From Closterium sp. NIES-65 (Eukaryota > Streptophyta > Zygnematophyceae > Desmidiales > Closteriaceae), in NCBI GenBank assembly GCA_948144175.1, contig CANXME010001269.1:186001-250000 (forward strand): a DNA stretch of 64,000 bases. Reading direction: 5' to 3'. Position 1 is the first letter of the stretch, and the number at the start of each line of letters is the position of its first letter. Under the pieces are notes generated by a model that saw nothing but the letters and a program-made list of their open reading frames with translations, had not been told where the DNA came from and made no database searches. This document shows positions 10,277 to 21,890 of the stretch, one piece after another. The translations under genes and the position numbers were made by a program.

Positions 10277-11718
10277 GCTTGCTCTTTCTCCCCCCACGTG
10301 TACTCAACCCCCTTCCTCGGCAGGTCTGTCAGCGGGGCAGTCAGCTTCGCCATGTCGGGGACAAACCGGCGCACGTAGTTGACGAACCCCGAAAAACTCT
10401 GCAACTCGGTCAAGTTGGTCGGCGCGTGCCATGCTTGAATCGTCGCAATTTTCTTCGGGTCTATTTCCACTCTTGCAGCCGAAATAACGTGTCCCAAAAA
10501 TTCCAGGTGGTCCTGTAAAAACTCACACTTAGACGCTTTTGTCAGTAGGCGATTCTCACTCAGTATTTTAAAAACTGGTTCGATGTCCTGTAAGTGCTGT
10601 GCTCTGTCAGGGCTGTAAATCAGTATGTCGTCCAGGTATACGATGACGCACTTATCTAAGAGTGGGTGGAAAGCTTCGTTCATGGTCATTTGAAAAGTGG
10701 CGGGGGCGTTGGTCAGTCCTAAGGGCATGACGGTGTATTCAAAGGATCCGTAGCGTGTTCGGAATGCGGTCTCAGGGCAATCGGGCGGATTGACGCGAAT
10801 CTGGTGGTAATCCCCTCGGAGGTCGATTTTCGAGAAAACCCGGGCTGTGCGCAGTTGGTCGATCAGTTCATCAGCTCGCGGGATGGGGTAACGGGATTTG
10901 ATGGTAACCCTGTTCAGTGCTTTGTAATCTATGCACATGCGGAATCCCCCGTCTTTTTTCGGCGTGAACAGTATCGGTGCGGCGAAGGGCGACGAAGTAG
11001 GGCGAATGAAGTCCTTCTCTAGCAGGTAATCGAGTTGCTTCCTCAGTTCGTCCAGTTCGGGCTGGGTCAGTCGGAACTGTCGCTGTACTGTTGGCTGTGC
11101 CCCCGGTTCTAACTCTATCCTGTGGTCTTGCGGTCGCTGAGGTGGCAGTCCCGTCGGTAAATCTTCCGAGAAAATGTCGCTGTACTGCTTCAACAGTGCT
11201 GCCAGGTCACTCGGTACGTCGGCCAGCAGTTTCTGTAAGTCCCCTCCTTTGTTTGCTGCCTCGTCTTCCCGAATGTCGACCGCGTACACGTCAGCTCCTG
11301 CCGCTACGGCGCGTTTTATCGTGATCGCGTTGACACGCACCGACGAAGACTCAGGCGAGCCCCAGCGAGGTAAGGCGATGTTGTTACCGTTCACTCGCAC
11401 GGTGCAGTCACCCGTCGTCCAGTCAATTCGCGGATTGTGTCGTCGCAGCCAATCACGCCCGAGTAAAATATCGGTTCTGTCGAGGGTCGTTGCGAACATT
11501 TCTTGGCTAAACGTGAAGTTACCCCCACATCGAATCCAAACCCGGTCTACGCGTTCCCGTATTGCCAGCGGCGTGCCATCTACCAGTCTAGCCTCGATCT
11601 CAGGTAAACATCTGTCCAATGGCAGTCGTAGTTTTCGTGCTGTAGCAGTGTTGATGAGGCTATGGCTGGCTCCCCCGTCTACGAAGATTTTTACTAAGTC
11701 CGTCCCATTTTTTCCCAC
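10277..11718 (-). pseudogene. Gypsy protease and reverse transcriptase
   Basis: On the minus strand the protease region (KIFVDGGASHSLINTATARK) is followed by RT. The RT carries FIRPTSSPFAAPILFTPKKD, MCIDYKALNRVTIKSRYPIP and the catalytic YLDDILIYSPD block. The protease active-site triplet reads DGG rather than the usual DS/TG, which may impair cleavage. The reading runs without a stop to the copia insertion at 10276 and resumes in frame beyond 3113. Confidence 0.9.
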
Positions 11719-11837
11719 TAAGCAGTATGGGGCTGTCTACCGTGGTACCCTCCTTATTCGGCCGGGTGTGGTCGATTGCGTGAACCGGCACAATCACTCG
11801 GTGAGCGTCGGTTGGGTCGGGCGAGTGGCGTGACCTG

Positions 11838-12921
11838 TCAGTAGAGGGCCCGTCTGCTACTGACTCCTAGCGTTTCCCTGCTGCTTGGTCTGTTTCTGCT
11901 GCTCAGCTTCCCCCTTTCCCTTAGCGTTTTATGGGCATTCGCTCTTGCGATGTCCCGGCCGATTGCACGCAAAGCAGCGCCCTTTGAACAGTGCAACAGC
12001 AGCATTTGCGGCGACGGCACGTATCGTGGCGCCCTCGTTCGTCCCACGAGGCCGATGTCCCCAATGGCTGCTTCCGTAGGACCCCTGTCTCGGTCGGCAA
12101 AAGAAATCCAGTTTCTCCGCCATAGCGAGAATTTCTTGAAAGTCGGTGACGCCGCGAAGCTGAATTTCCTGAGCGATGTCCTACTTCAGGCCGTCGATGT
12201 AGCAGTCGATGCGCTCGCTCTCGTGCATATATCCCACCTGCTCGCATAGCGCCAGAAATCCGCTCGTGTAGTCTTGGACGGAACCGAGTTGGCGCCAAGT
12301 GCGGAGCTTCTGTCGCGCCGCGATCGAAGCCGCGATTGGCTCGAAACGAGCGCGCAGACCTGCGCACCACACGTCCCACGTGCGATACTGGGGCACCTCC
12401 ACGAAATACGACGGCGCCCAAGGTCCGGTTTGTCCTTCCCGTGTCGGTAGAGTCGCGTAGTCCACCGGCTTCGTGACGATGATGCACCACCAGTCCATGG
12501 CGGGTCCTCGCAGCAATGACACGGCGTAACGAATCTTCGCCGTATCCTCCGAGACGTAGTTCGCGTCGAAGAAAACGTTCAACGTGAAGAGCCACGCCTG
12601 AACGGTAGGACCACCCCGCTGACTTGGGTCAAAGCATGGCGGACGCTGCGGCTTTAGCGGCATCGGCGACGGAAGAGTTGATCCGCCGGCCGGCACTGAA
12701 ATCGTGACTTGATGATGAGTCCTGGCCGCATTCATCGCGTCGGGGTGTGTCGTGCCGTGGTCGTCGTCTCCGTCATGGCGGACGACGCCATCACTTGCGG
12801 CGCTCGCGTGTTGCCCCACAATTCCGTGCTGTGATGTTTGTGGTGCGGGCTGAATCAGAGTGCCAGGTGCTTGGGATTGTGCTCGTGTGAGGTCGTTTTG
12901 CAGGGACGAGCGTTCTGCCAT
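11838..12921 (-). pseudogene. Gypsy gag with CCHC knuckle, one in-frame stop
   Basis: The minus-strand frame holds a retrotransposon gag domain (QAWLFTLNVFFDANYVSEDT; RYAVSLLRGPAMDWW; LGSVQDYTSGFLALCEQVGY). It breaks at a TAG near 12181, after YIDGLK, and continues in the same frame to a nucleocapsid CCHC knuckle (CFACNRPGHRKSEC, about 11970-12010). The stop separates capsid-like and nucleocapsid-like parts. Confidence 0.85.
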
Positions 12922-13186
12922 CAGCGTCGCAATTTCCGCGGCGCTCTCGCGGATTTGTCACAGCAGATCGTTCAAGTGCTCCTGCGTGCGTGAGAGTCCT
13001 GACGTCGATGTGTTCAGCCATTTCGAAGGGCGTCGGCTCGTCTTAGTCTAGGTGCAGTCGTGGCTGCACGCGTTTACGAGAGAACGCGGGGACATCGGCT
13101 CCTAGGTGCGAAGGTACGTGAGTCCCTTCGAGTGAAAAATCAAAAGTTGATTTCTTGGGGTGCGGAGATGCGCGGTCCGAAAGAAA

Positions 13187-13201
13187 GGGGCTCTGATACC
13201 A
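13187..13201 (-). promoter_or_regulatory. Gypsy primer-binding site (initiator tRNA-Met)
   Basis: The minus strand reads TGGTATCAGAGCCCC two bases inside the 5' LTR, complementary to the 3' end of plant initiator tRNA-Met. Confidence 0.88.
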
Positions 13202-13203
13202 AG

Positions 13204-13531
13204 TGTTACGGGTGCAATGAATCGAAGTAGCGAGAATTGCACTAAGGTGTCAAACGAGTACAAAGATGTGAGCGAAGGCATGAGCGAACATTTATACGCG
13301 AAACATGCAAACGGTAACGCGGTGCGTGCGAGCTAGCTAGTGCTATGCTGGCAGCGAGGCTCGGGCTAGTCCCGAAGCGTAGGCCGACACGGCCGGGCCA
13401 GCAGTGCGAGGTTTGGCAAAACAGTGCGCGCGAAGTTGGCGAAGTCCCGTTAGAAGTAACGGGCGAACAACGGCTGTTGCTGTACGCGATGTAGTCGGGC
13501 TCCGTAAGGAATGCCGAGAAAATTCCTTACA
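13204..13531 (-). repeat. 5' LTR of the gypsy element
   Basis: This is the 328-bp right LTR, followed by the target copy GTTCG (13532-13536). It keeps the 32 bp missing from the left LTR. Confidence 0.93.
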
Positions 13532-13536
13532 GTTCG

Positions 13537-13985
13537 GCAGTCCTGATAAGATAGGTGTAATACATTCTGTACATGGTTTGGCAGTTGCATGCCAACCGAG
13601 TTTGCCTGTACGAAGTGTATGTCTGTAGGGTTATACAACCATTTGCATTAGAATGGTTAGGACACATTGAAAGTAGAATCTCGGATGACACAAAGTGTGT
13701 CTAAGACACAAACTCAGCTTCCCACCACGTCATTGCCGACCACTTGCGCTCTTCATAAGTTCGACCACTTATGCCCTAACGAGGTCATTACAAAGCTGCC
13801 CTTTGAGGCATCTGAAGGGGAGCAGAAATGTACTAAATATTTTCCCTTCGTAGCAATGAAGACATAAATTTGTTGAGCTAGAGGACCCAACCCGTGCGAG
13901 CACAATAGATTTCACATTATTATCAATTTCACACTATTATGTGTAAAACTGTTGATTACTGTATATGTCAAGCCGTGGTCCACTG
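13537..13985. other. Unassigned spacer between the gypsy element and copia 2
   Basis: No gene, repeat or element is recognised. It continues the sequence left of 463 across the gypsy insertion site. Confidence 0.5.
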
Positions 13986-14438
13986 TGCTGCGATCAACAA
14001 GTGATCGTAACCAGGATCACCTCAGGAAGGTTCGCACACTTCTAGTCTAGTGGTGGTGGGCCTTTAACCTCAATAGCAGAGTGAATGTAAAATGCTTGAG
14101 ATGAATTAAAACATGCAAATACAGCGATATAAATAAACCCTAAGAAAGAGTACAGGGGAATATGAATCGACCTAGCTAGCCATGTACTCTAAGGGGTGCA
14201 TTCCCTTATTCAAATTTATTCCCAACCGTGCGGCGCGTACAGTTACGAAAACTGTTCCTGCCCAATTCCTCCTGACTGCAGCTGCCTGATGCCGTCTGTT
14301 CCGACGGTCCGGATCCACGCTAACCGTCTGACGCTTCGAGTCAATTCCGACTCCTCGCATTTGTTCTCGTTATTGCGTGTTTCCTTTAGCTGCGGTGAGG
14401 AGTGCACTTGTGATGTTCAGGCATTACTATTCGTAACA
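13986..14438 (-). repeat. 3' LTR of copia element 2
   Basis: The plus strand starts TGCTGCGATCAACAAG and ends TTCGTAACA. It is the counterpart of 22437-22880, with many substitutions and a small insertion near 14125-14150. Confidence 0.9.
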
Positions 14439-14445
14439 CCCCCCT

Positions 14446-15966
14446 TCACTCCTGGTCGCAGCTCGACTTGACCTGCTTGACCACTCCGCTGAGTTCGGAG
14501 CAGTGCTGATACTGCTGGCGTGGCAGTCGCTTCGTGAGAAAGTCTGCTGCCATGTCACCAGTCGGGTAGTAGGTCAAGTCAACCTTGCCCTTGTCCACTT
14601 CGTCCTTCACGAAGAAATACCACAGCGCAATATGCTTGGTGCGGATGACGAAACCAGGTTTGTTCGCGATGCGAATCGCGCTCTGGTTGTCGCAGTGAAG
14701 ACGAAAGGTGGGCAAAGCTGAAATTTTCGCCTCCTGCAGAAGTTCCTGCAAGTAGAGGCCTCCGCGAACTGATGCAGTTGCTGCTATAAATTCCGCTTCG
14801 GCTGACGACAGGGCAACCAACTTCTGCTTCTGCGAGTTCCAGGAGATTGGTCCTGTTGGTTTGAGTCGAAACAGGAAGCCAGTCATGGACCGTCGATTGT
14901 CGGGATCTGATGCGTGATCGGCATCCACGTAGCCGATGAGGTTGAAGGATGGGGTTGGAGCAGTTGAGTAACACAGCCCAATCTTGGGCGTTGAAACGAA
15001 GAACTGTAGGGCGCGCTGCAGGTCCAGAAGATTCTCAGCCGTTGGTTTGCGTGAGTAGTGGGCCAGCTAACTTGCGATGTAGGAGAGGTCGGGCCTGCAT
15101 GTGACAGAGGCAAAGAGCAGGCATCCCAGCTGCTGCTGGTAAGTCTGAACTCCAGCAGGGGATAGGGCTTTGTTGTCAGGTTTGTGGTTCGGTCCCGGAG
15201 TTTGGTAGGGAGTGGAGAGCGGTGCGGGTGAGATGTTGAATCGCTTTCCTAGCTCCTCTGCGTACTTGGCCGCTGAGAGGTGAATGGCCTCAGGCGCGTA
15301 GGAGATGTTGAGGCCTAAGAACTGCTTCACCTCGTAGTTGCATGTGATGTCGACGCGCCCCGCCAGGTTTTTCTCAAACTACTTCAGTAGTTCTTCCCTC
15401 GTTCATGTGTAAAGCAAGTCGTCGTCGTAGACTGTGAGGATGATGTATTCGCAGCGGAAATCGTGGCGGTACATCCCAGGATCATGGGGCATCTGCTTGA
15501 ACCCGATTTCAAGCAAAATGTTGTGCAGATACTGCTGCCACAGTCTCAGTGCCTGCTTGATCCGGTAAAGGGACTTGCGCAATTGACACACGCACGAGTC
15601 CCCTTCGCCGTATGCATGCGGCTGCTCCACGTAGATTACGACGTCTACTAATGCGTACAGGAACGCATTTTTTACGTCTATCTGGCGGAGAGGCAAGTGC
15701 CTTGCGGCTGCGATGGCGAGCAGGATTCGGACGGAGGTGTGGCGACTGACTGGAGTAAACATCTGGTCGAAGTCGATCCCATGCCTTCGTTCATAGCCAC
15801 GCACCACCCAGCGCACTTTAAAGCGCTCGATCATTCTGCCTGCTGCGGTCTTCACGCGGAAGACCCAGAGAGAATTTTTGCACCCTTGATTGCTGCGCAG
15901 TCGACTAATACCCAGGTGTCTCTGGATTTGAGGGCCTTGATCTCCGTGTCCATCGCCTCGCGCCAC
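14446..15966 (-). pseudogene. Copia 2 reverse transcriptase and RNase H, with stops
   Basis: The minus strand shows RT (LWVFRVKTAAGRMIERFKV; HGIDFDQMFTPVSRHTSVR; IDVKNAFLYALVDVVIYVEQ), then a catalytic block read as YDDDLLYT instead of YVDDLL. Stops follow near 15403 and 15381. RT continues (KQFLGLNISYAP; LGCLLFASVTCRPDLSYIAS, then a stop). RNase H follows (IGYVDADHASDPDNRRSMTG; SSAEAEFIAA; RTKHIALWYF), ending with DFLTKRLP. Inactive. Confidence 0.88.
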
Positions 15967-17404
15967 TCCTTGCTGTGTAGTTCAGCGACTGCTTGGCACG
16001 GATTCGTGGCTCGATGACACGTGGCGCCTCAGAGGTTGCAGTGCGAAGCCCGAGCAGCTGTGATCCTGAGACATTGCTGTCGTGGCGACGTTGCGGGACA
16101 ACTTCATGCACGTCATCGTCATCGCTCTCTGGTTCAGGTGGCGCTGGTGTTGTGCCTCTGCCGCTTCCGCCTATTCTGCCCATTCCTCCTCCAGATGGAT
16201 CGTCATCGCTATCGTCGTTGTGGCGATCTCCCCATGTGAACTCTCCCCTGGTGTCCTGCTCCAGGATTGCTGCCGCAGCTTCGTCCTCGGGCGTTGCGTA
16301 GCTGTGCCGATCATTTGCGTAAACGCGGTTTGCATTTGTCTGCTCGTCGTGGCGGAACTGGTCGAGGAAGAGGTTCTCGTAGAAGATTACGTCGCGAGCG
16401 TGGGCAGTCTTCTGACTGAGTAGGTCCAGTACGATCCACGCCTTGTACTCGTGACTGATGCCTAGGTGAATGCCCCATCGCGCGCGACTGGCGAATTTCC
16501 CAATGGTCGATGTCGGCGGGCGGTATTGCACCATACACCCCCATACGCGGAGCATGGACGTGTCCCCCTTAGTCCCAGTCCATTTCACGTGTGGGGACAA
16601 GTTGCCGGTGATGGCGGTGGTTGACAGCAGGTTGTGCACCCGCACGGCGTGGTGCATCGCGTAGGTCCAGTAGGTCGGTGGCATCTTCGACTGCTTCATC
16701 AGCGCCCGTACCTTCGTCATGAGCATGCGGTTCGTCCGCTCGGCTATGCCCTGCTGCTGATGTGCGTAGGGAAGAGAGATGTGGTGCTCAATCCCCTTTT
16801 GCGACAGGTAATCTTGCATTTGCTTGCTCCTAAATTTTGCAGCGCCGTCAGATTGCCAGATCTTTAGTTTCTTCCCGGACTGCCGCTGCGCGTGTGCTAG
16901 CCAGAGGCGGAACACCTCGTAGGCTCTGTCGCGTGACTCCACGTTTGCGACCCACACGTGGCGTGTTCCAGCATCGATGAAGGTAAGCGTGTACATTTCG
17001 TCGTCAACTCCGCAGTGCCCCACGTTCAAGAAGTCGTTGTACACCTTGTGCAGCTTGGGGTAGCGGTTCGTCCCTTGCTCGAGCAGCAGGAACGGCTGGT
17101 GGCTTAGTGCAGCTTCAGGGCAGACGGTGCAGTTGCGCGGATGTGTCGCGCCTCTTACTTCAGTACCATCTGGGCGCAGGAGCGCTCCAAGAGCGAAGAC
17201 GCCTGCGTCAATGCAGTTTTTGAGCGTCGCGCGTGAAGGATGTCCGAGACGCTGGTGCCAGAGTGCATCGTCTGCGCGAAAGCCGGAGGTGCGCATGTAG
17301 CGCGCGCGAGCTTCTTCGGGATCTTCGTCAGGTACAGGGGCAGGTTTTGCTGCTGCCTCTTCTGCTGCTTCATCTTCGTTGGCGGTGGTCATCATTAACG
17401 CCAA
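15905..17404 (-). pseudogene. Copia 2 GAG-pre-integrase and integrase
   Basis: A frame of about 500 residues on the minus strand carries the GAG-pre-integrase zinc region (LWHQRLGHPSRATLKNC; CTVCPEAALSHQPF) and the integrase core with D, D and E positions (YTLTFIDAGTRHVWV; KIWQSDGAAKFRS; AHQQQGIAERTNRM). An acidic linker follows. The core frame itself looks intact, but the polyprotein is broken on both sides. Confidence 0.88.
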
Positions 17405-18776
17405 AAACTCTCAGTCGCGGATTTCGGAGAGGGGAATATTGGTACCAGGGATGGTTCCGGGGACAAAGGTGGGCTCACGTGGTTCAGGTGCGGGTCCGTA
17501 GATGGTGCGACGTGGGGTCGACGGCTCGTTGCTCCAGTTGATGGTGTCCTAGGGATCACGATGCGGTGGGTTGTCATGAGGGGGTAATGCGAGTGGAACG
17601 TGGCGTGGTGGACGACCAAGGGGAACAACTGCAGGAGCATCTGCTTCTTCTTCTCCCCCCTTTTGTTCTTCGCGGGGAGTCCCCCAGCTACTGTTGTCGG
17701 CGCTAGTTGCGGCGCCCCATCCACCGCGTGCGTTGGCCCAGGTTCCGCCGCTGTTTCCCCAACCGCCGGTGTCGCTCGTTCCCCATCCGCCAGCGCTTCC
17801 CCACCCCCCTTCATTGGAGGCACTTTCTTCCGCTTCGGCTCCCCACGCGCTGTAGGCGAACGTTCCGCGTGCTTCGGCGAGACTTTGTTGGCGAAGCTCT
17901 TCAGCTTCGCAGCGCGCCAGTTCTTCTTCCTACTCCATGGTAAGTCTCTTCCAAAAATGAGAGTAGATGAGAGTAGATTTCCAAAAAATTCTCGTGGGTG
18001 TAGGGTCGCGGCACGCCATGCGCATCAAAGGTTCCGACGCAAGTGCCGCGCAGCATTCCTTGCAGGTGTTGGGAGGGGGTCCGATGAGAGGGTGTTCTGG
18101 CGTGTCGAATACGCCCCGCGTGGTGACTTCAAGCTCTAGTTGTGACATTCCTTGGCGGCGCGTGGCGCTCGGCTTCGGCGATGGCGGCGGGTCCGCGGCC
18201 GGCGATTGCACTAGTTGACGCTGTTGGTGTGTGGCAGTCTCTGCAGATGCCGTCTGGGTCAGGATCGTGTAGCGCCGTTTCGCGTAGGTGAGGATGATGC
18301 GGCACCCACGGTCTACCGTCAGGGTGCTTCCAGTCCCTGCGGTGGATATGCTCGAAGCGCAGTGGCACGAGATCGATTAGCTCGTGCGAATCGCCGCTGC
18401 AGTCGGGGATGTCGAAGTCCAGGACATGCACTCCATTTTCGGAGTGCGCTCATCCGATCTGCCTGCCGGCGAAAGTCCTTGATTCGTAGTGCAGCAGGAT
18501 GTCGCGTGTTGTGCGATCCGTGCTGAGATCAACGCCACGGTCCATGAGCTGTGCGGCGGAAAGCAAGTTGAAGCGTAGGTTCTGGACGATCAGCACATCG
18601 TTGAGCGTGATGTGCGTGCGACTTCCGCGTGCCTTGAGCACGACAATGCCTTGGGCGCTTGTGCGCAGGCGGGTGTTGTTAGCCACGGTGACGTAGGTGA
18701 CTGTGGGGGTGGCGACGGCATTGGATGTGTAACGCTCGGAGCCCACCATATGCTGGCCGCAGCAGCTGTCTAGGTA
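17405..18776 (-). pseudogene. Copia 2 protease and an extra protease-integrase spacer
   Basis: Directly left of the TRIM the minus strand reads YLDSCCGQHMVGSERY, the copia protease active-site region with DSC in place of DSG. LRFNLLSAAQLMDRGVD follows. About 1 kb then separates this from GAG-pre-integrase, far more than usual. One frame of the spacer (18431-18129) contains CRDCHTPT. It is not clear whether the spacer is degenerate coding sequence or captured DNA. Confidence 0.65.
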
Positions 18777-18781
18777 CCAGG

Positions 18782-19156
18782 TGTCAGAATCCCAACCACT
18801 AGACCATTAGGATAAAAGGGCTTGTTTCAGTAGCAGGTCAGTGCACCCATAACCCCCCAGGCGAACGCGCCTGTAACCCTCTCCAGGATCAATCGGGCAT
18901 CCACAGTGCAGATGTACTGACACCCCCCCACACTGGGAGGCCCAGGACTAAGGACAGCGGCAACGGCCTACATGTGCATACACCGGGAATCGAACCCGAG
19001 ACCGCTCTGATACCATGTCAGAATCCCAACCACTAGACCATTGGGATAAAAGGGCTTCTTTCAGTAGCGGGTCAGTGCACCCATAACCCCCCAGGCGAAC
19101 GCGCCTGTAACCCTCTCCAGGATCAATCGGGCATCCACAGTGCAGATCTACTTACA
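18782..19156 (-). mobile_element. TRIM, copy 2
   Basis: This is the same family as 1558-1934 in reverse orientation. LTRs are at 18782-18922 and 19016-19156, 141 bp each. The primer-binding site (complement at 19004-19015) abuts the 5' LTR. The perfect target duplication CCAGG lies at 18777-18781 and 19157-19161. The A box (complement 19030-19040) and B box (complement 18986-18996) are conserved. Its D-stem reads CCAA/TTGG where copy 1 reads CCAG/CTGG. It lies inside the copia 2 protease, and the frame is continuous across one target copy. Confidence 0.95.
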
Positions 19157-20183
19157 CCAGGTGTTGTAGCGCTTATTGTCGTCACGTGCGAGCAGCGCCA
19201 CTCGCGGCGTGACGATATGTGGGGTGTCGAACTTCAGAAATTGCTCACGTGAGAGCCAATCAAGTGGCGCCACCCGCATGCCAGGTACGTGCGGGGGACT
19301 TTCAAGAAGCGGGACTGGAAGGTTCTTGTCCTGGTCGTCGTGGTCGGTGAAGTCGTGGCGCGGAATGAACGGGTTGTTGTTGGAGAACGCGCCAATGGGA
19401 TGCGGTGCTGGCTCAGGTGAAGGTGAGCGCACGCGGCGACGACGATGACGTTGCGTACGGGAGCAGTCGGTGATGGCTGCTGCTGCTGATGCTGAACCGC
19501 TGGGTTCAGGTTGCGCGCGGGTGGGGGTTGATAGCCCTGGGCTGGACGCACGTCGCCTCGTGCGTCTTGTCGGCCGGACCAGTTGCTCGGATTGGTCTGG
19601 CGAGGGCGAGATCGGTACTTGCATCGATCCGCCGAGTGCCCGAAATTCCTGCAGATCTTGCAGTAAAGGCGCCGCGGCCGTCGCTCTTCTGTGTTGTCGG
19701 CGTAGAAGGCGAGGTGTTCCTTGTCTCGTCGCGGCGCTGGTCGCTGCTGGTCCATATCCCTTTGTTCGACGAGAAGGGCGGCGCAGAGGGTGGCCTTCGA
19801 GATGACCCCCTGCTGTCGGAGAAGCGCCTTGCAGGGCCGCCACTCTGGGCCGAGCCTTTGGAGCACGATGTTCACGAAGATCTCCTCAGAGATCGTGCTC
19901 CTCGCGATTTGATCGCGTAAGCTCCGACAGCGATTCAGGTAACTGTTGGCCTTCTCTCCTGGTGCCATCTTTGTCTCCAGTAGCTGCTAGAGTAGGCGGC
20001 TCGATGACACTGAATCCTTTGGTTGATACACACCGTTCAGGTGGCGCCAGGCGTTCGGGGCTGGAGCAGGTGAGGTTTTGTATGAGCGAATGCTCAATTG
20101 CTCCGTCGGTGACATATTCCGCAGAAGAACCCCATACGCCATCAGAGACTCGTTGTAATACTTGGTTCGTGCGTCGTCAGTGT
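19157..20183 (-). pseudogene. Copia 2 gag, C-terminal part with zinc knuckle
   Basis: The minus strand reads MAPGEKANSYLNRCRSLRDQ, then VNIVLQRLGPEWRPCKALL, typical of copia gag. A knuckle-like CKICRNFGHSADRC (C-x2-C-x4-H-x4-C) follows. The stretch runs to the TRIM on one side and to the non-autonomous element on the other. Confidence 0.82.
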
Positions 20184-20367
20184 TGTCAGAATGTTATATT
20201 TGTTATCTAGCCTGCAGTGGGGTACTCTATAGCGAGTATAACCCCTTAGGGTTTCGTATATGTATCCCCTTGCTTACTAGTGCAAATCTCTCTTTTGCCT
20301 AACTTCTTCCTTGCCTAGCTAGGTTAGTCCTAGCTGTGGCTCTTACAGCTTACCACTTACTTTCACA
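20184..20367 (+). repeat. 5' LTR of the non-autonomous element
   Basis: It starts TGTCAGAATGTTATAT and ends ACTTTCACA. Confidence 0.92.
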
Positions 20368-20439
20368 TGGTGATCAGAGCAGTAAGCTCCAGGCCTGTGG
20401 GCCTCACCATAATCCTTCCGCTGCAACTGCTTCTTTCCC

Positions 20440-21040
20440 TTACCGCCGTGCGCCCCGAGGCGCGCAGCGGTTTTCTGCCCGCCGTGCGCCCCGAGGCGCG
20501 CGGCGGTTCTCTTCCCGCCGTGCGCCCCGAGGCGCGCGGCGGGTTACTGCCCCGTCACGCCGCGCGCAGCTCCCGGGAGGCGCTGCGACGGGCGACGGGG
20601 ACCTCCGCGTCGCCCCCCGTCGCCCGTCGTGGCCTGCGCGTGGCCCGTAAAGCCTGCGCGCGGCACGTACGGGCCGCGCCAGACCCGTTCGCGGCCCGTA
20701 CGGGCCGCGCCAGGCCTACGCGCAACCCGTACGGGCGGCGCCAGGCCCGCGCGTGGCTAGGGCCGCCTGCGCGCGGCTCGGGCGACCCTACCTGCGGCCC
20801 TGGCCCCGGCCCCGACGCCCTACCTCCGCCCCGGCCCCATCGCCCGCCCCGGCCCCGCCTGCGGCCCCTTTTCCCGTCGCCTGTCGAGGCGACCCTCGGG
20901 GGCCGCTCCTGAGCGAGGGGGGCGAGCGCCGCCCCTTCTGCTGCCTGTCTTGGCGCCCTAGGAGGCCGCGCGTCGGTTCCCCCCCCCCCCCCCCCCCCCC
21001 CTTCCCCGTAACCTCCCTACCCGCCATCCCGCCCTGCCTG
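20440..21040 (+). other. GC-rich repeat core of the non-autonomous element
   Basis: Three near-copies of GCCGTGCGCCCCGAGGCGCG (about 20445-20550) are followed by CCGTACGGGCC-type repeats and a C homopolymer around 20981-21002. Long open frames here are compositional. The layout mirrors the GC-repeat leader of copia 1. Confidence 0.65.
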
Positions 21041-21706
21041 TGTTAGGGTTTGGGGAGTGGCGAGTAGGGGGTGGCGAGTATGGGGTGGCGAGTATGGGGG
21101 TGGCTCTTCTGCATTCCTCCCTTTGCTCCTCCTCCTCCTTCGTCTCCCACTGCTGCAGCTGTCGCTGAGGGGGGTGGATGAGTGGGAGACTGGGGTTTAG
21201 GGTTTAAGGGGGGTGAAGGGGGAGGAGAGCTAGCGGTGTAGCAGTGGGTGTGTGCCAGGGGGAGTAGGACAGTTTGGGGAAGCTGCATGGAGGTTGCCGT
21301 TGTGTCGCTAGCAGCACCTGTAGTCCGGGGACTTCGTCCGGTAGCCCAGTCGTAGCCAGCTGTGCCAGCCGCCCGTGGGTCCGTTGCTCGTCTGCCGCTA
21401 CTTTAGCCGCGGGGCCGGTTACCCCTGTAGTCCGGGGGCTTCGTGCGGTAGCCGCTGTGCCACTCTGCCTCCTGTTGCCCGTGTGTCTGCAGCTTCATCC
21501 GTCGCTTCCTATCTCCTCTCCTCTCAGTCTCTCTCCTCCTCCTCACTTGCCCGTTGTGACTACCTCTAGCTTTGCTTATAACTGTGAACTTTATACTACT
21601 GCTACTTGAACTTGTGCTCAGACTGTGTGGTGACATTGTGATCCACCCTGAGCTTGTTCTGTTTTGCTTGCTCTGCTGATTATACCCCACTTTGGCTATG
21701 GGGGTG

Positions 21707-21890
21707 TGTCAGAATGTTATATTTGTTATCTAGCCTGCAGTGGGGTACTCTATAGCGAGTATAACCCCTTAGGGTTTCGTATATGTATCCCCTTGCTTGC
21801 TAGTGCAAATCTCTCTTTTGCCTAACTTCTTCCTTGCCTAGCTAGGTTAGTCCTAGCTATGGCTCTTACAGCTTACCACTTACTTTCACA
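21707..21890 (+). repeat. 3' LTR of the non-autonomous element
   Basis: It matches the 5' LTR with about two substitutions and is followed by AGTGT. Confidence 0.92.

Larger units (their letters stand above)
468..13531 (-). mobile_element. Ty3/gypsy chromovirus, nested host element
   Basis: This LTR retrotransposon lies on the minus strand. It is bounded by LTRs at 468-763 and 13204-13531 that begin TGTTACGG and end TTACA on the plus strand. A perfect 5-bp target duplication GTTCG sits at 463-467 and 13532-13536. Domain order on the minus strand is gag with a CCHC knuckle, protease, reverse transcriptase, RNase H, integrase, then a chromodomain, which is the chromovirus order. Without the copia element (3114-10276) and the TRIM (1558-1934), each with one target copy, the element would be about 5.5 kb. 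LTRs differ by roughly six or seven substitutions by eye plus a 32-bp indel. Stops in gag and integrase show it is defective. Confidence 0.93.
20184..21890 (+). mobile_element. Non-autonomous LTR element related to copia 1
   Basis: Identical-length 184-bp LTRs (20184-20367 and 21707-21890, about two mismatches) flank 1339 bp with no retroelement protein. The perfect target duplication AGTGT lies at 20179-20183 and 21891-21895. The primer-binding site TGGTGATCAGAGC (20368-20380) is initiator-tRNA-Met-like with one extra base. The last 100 bp before the 3' LTR closely match the same part of copia 1 (21608-21706 against 10033-10147), including the TATGGGGGTG tract. It is most likely mobilised by copia 1-type proteins. 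Confidence 0.92.

Noticed and set aside
14172..14360. Conserved 62-codon frame also present at 22614-22802
   Set aside because: Both lie at the same place in the two LTRs of copia 2; the conservation is LTR duplication, not a gene.
21185..21210. Plant-type telomere motif TTTAGGG
   Set aside because: Only about two imperfect copies, inside the non-autonomous LTR element.
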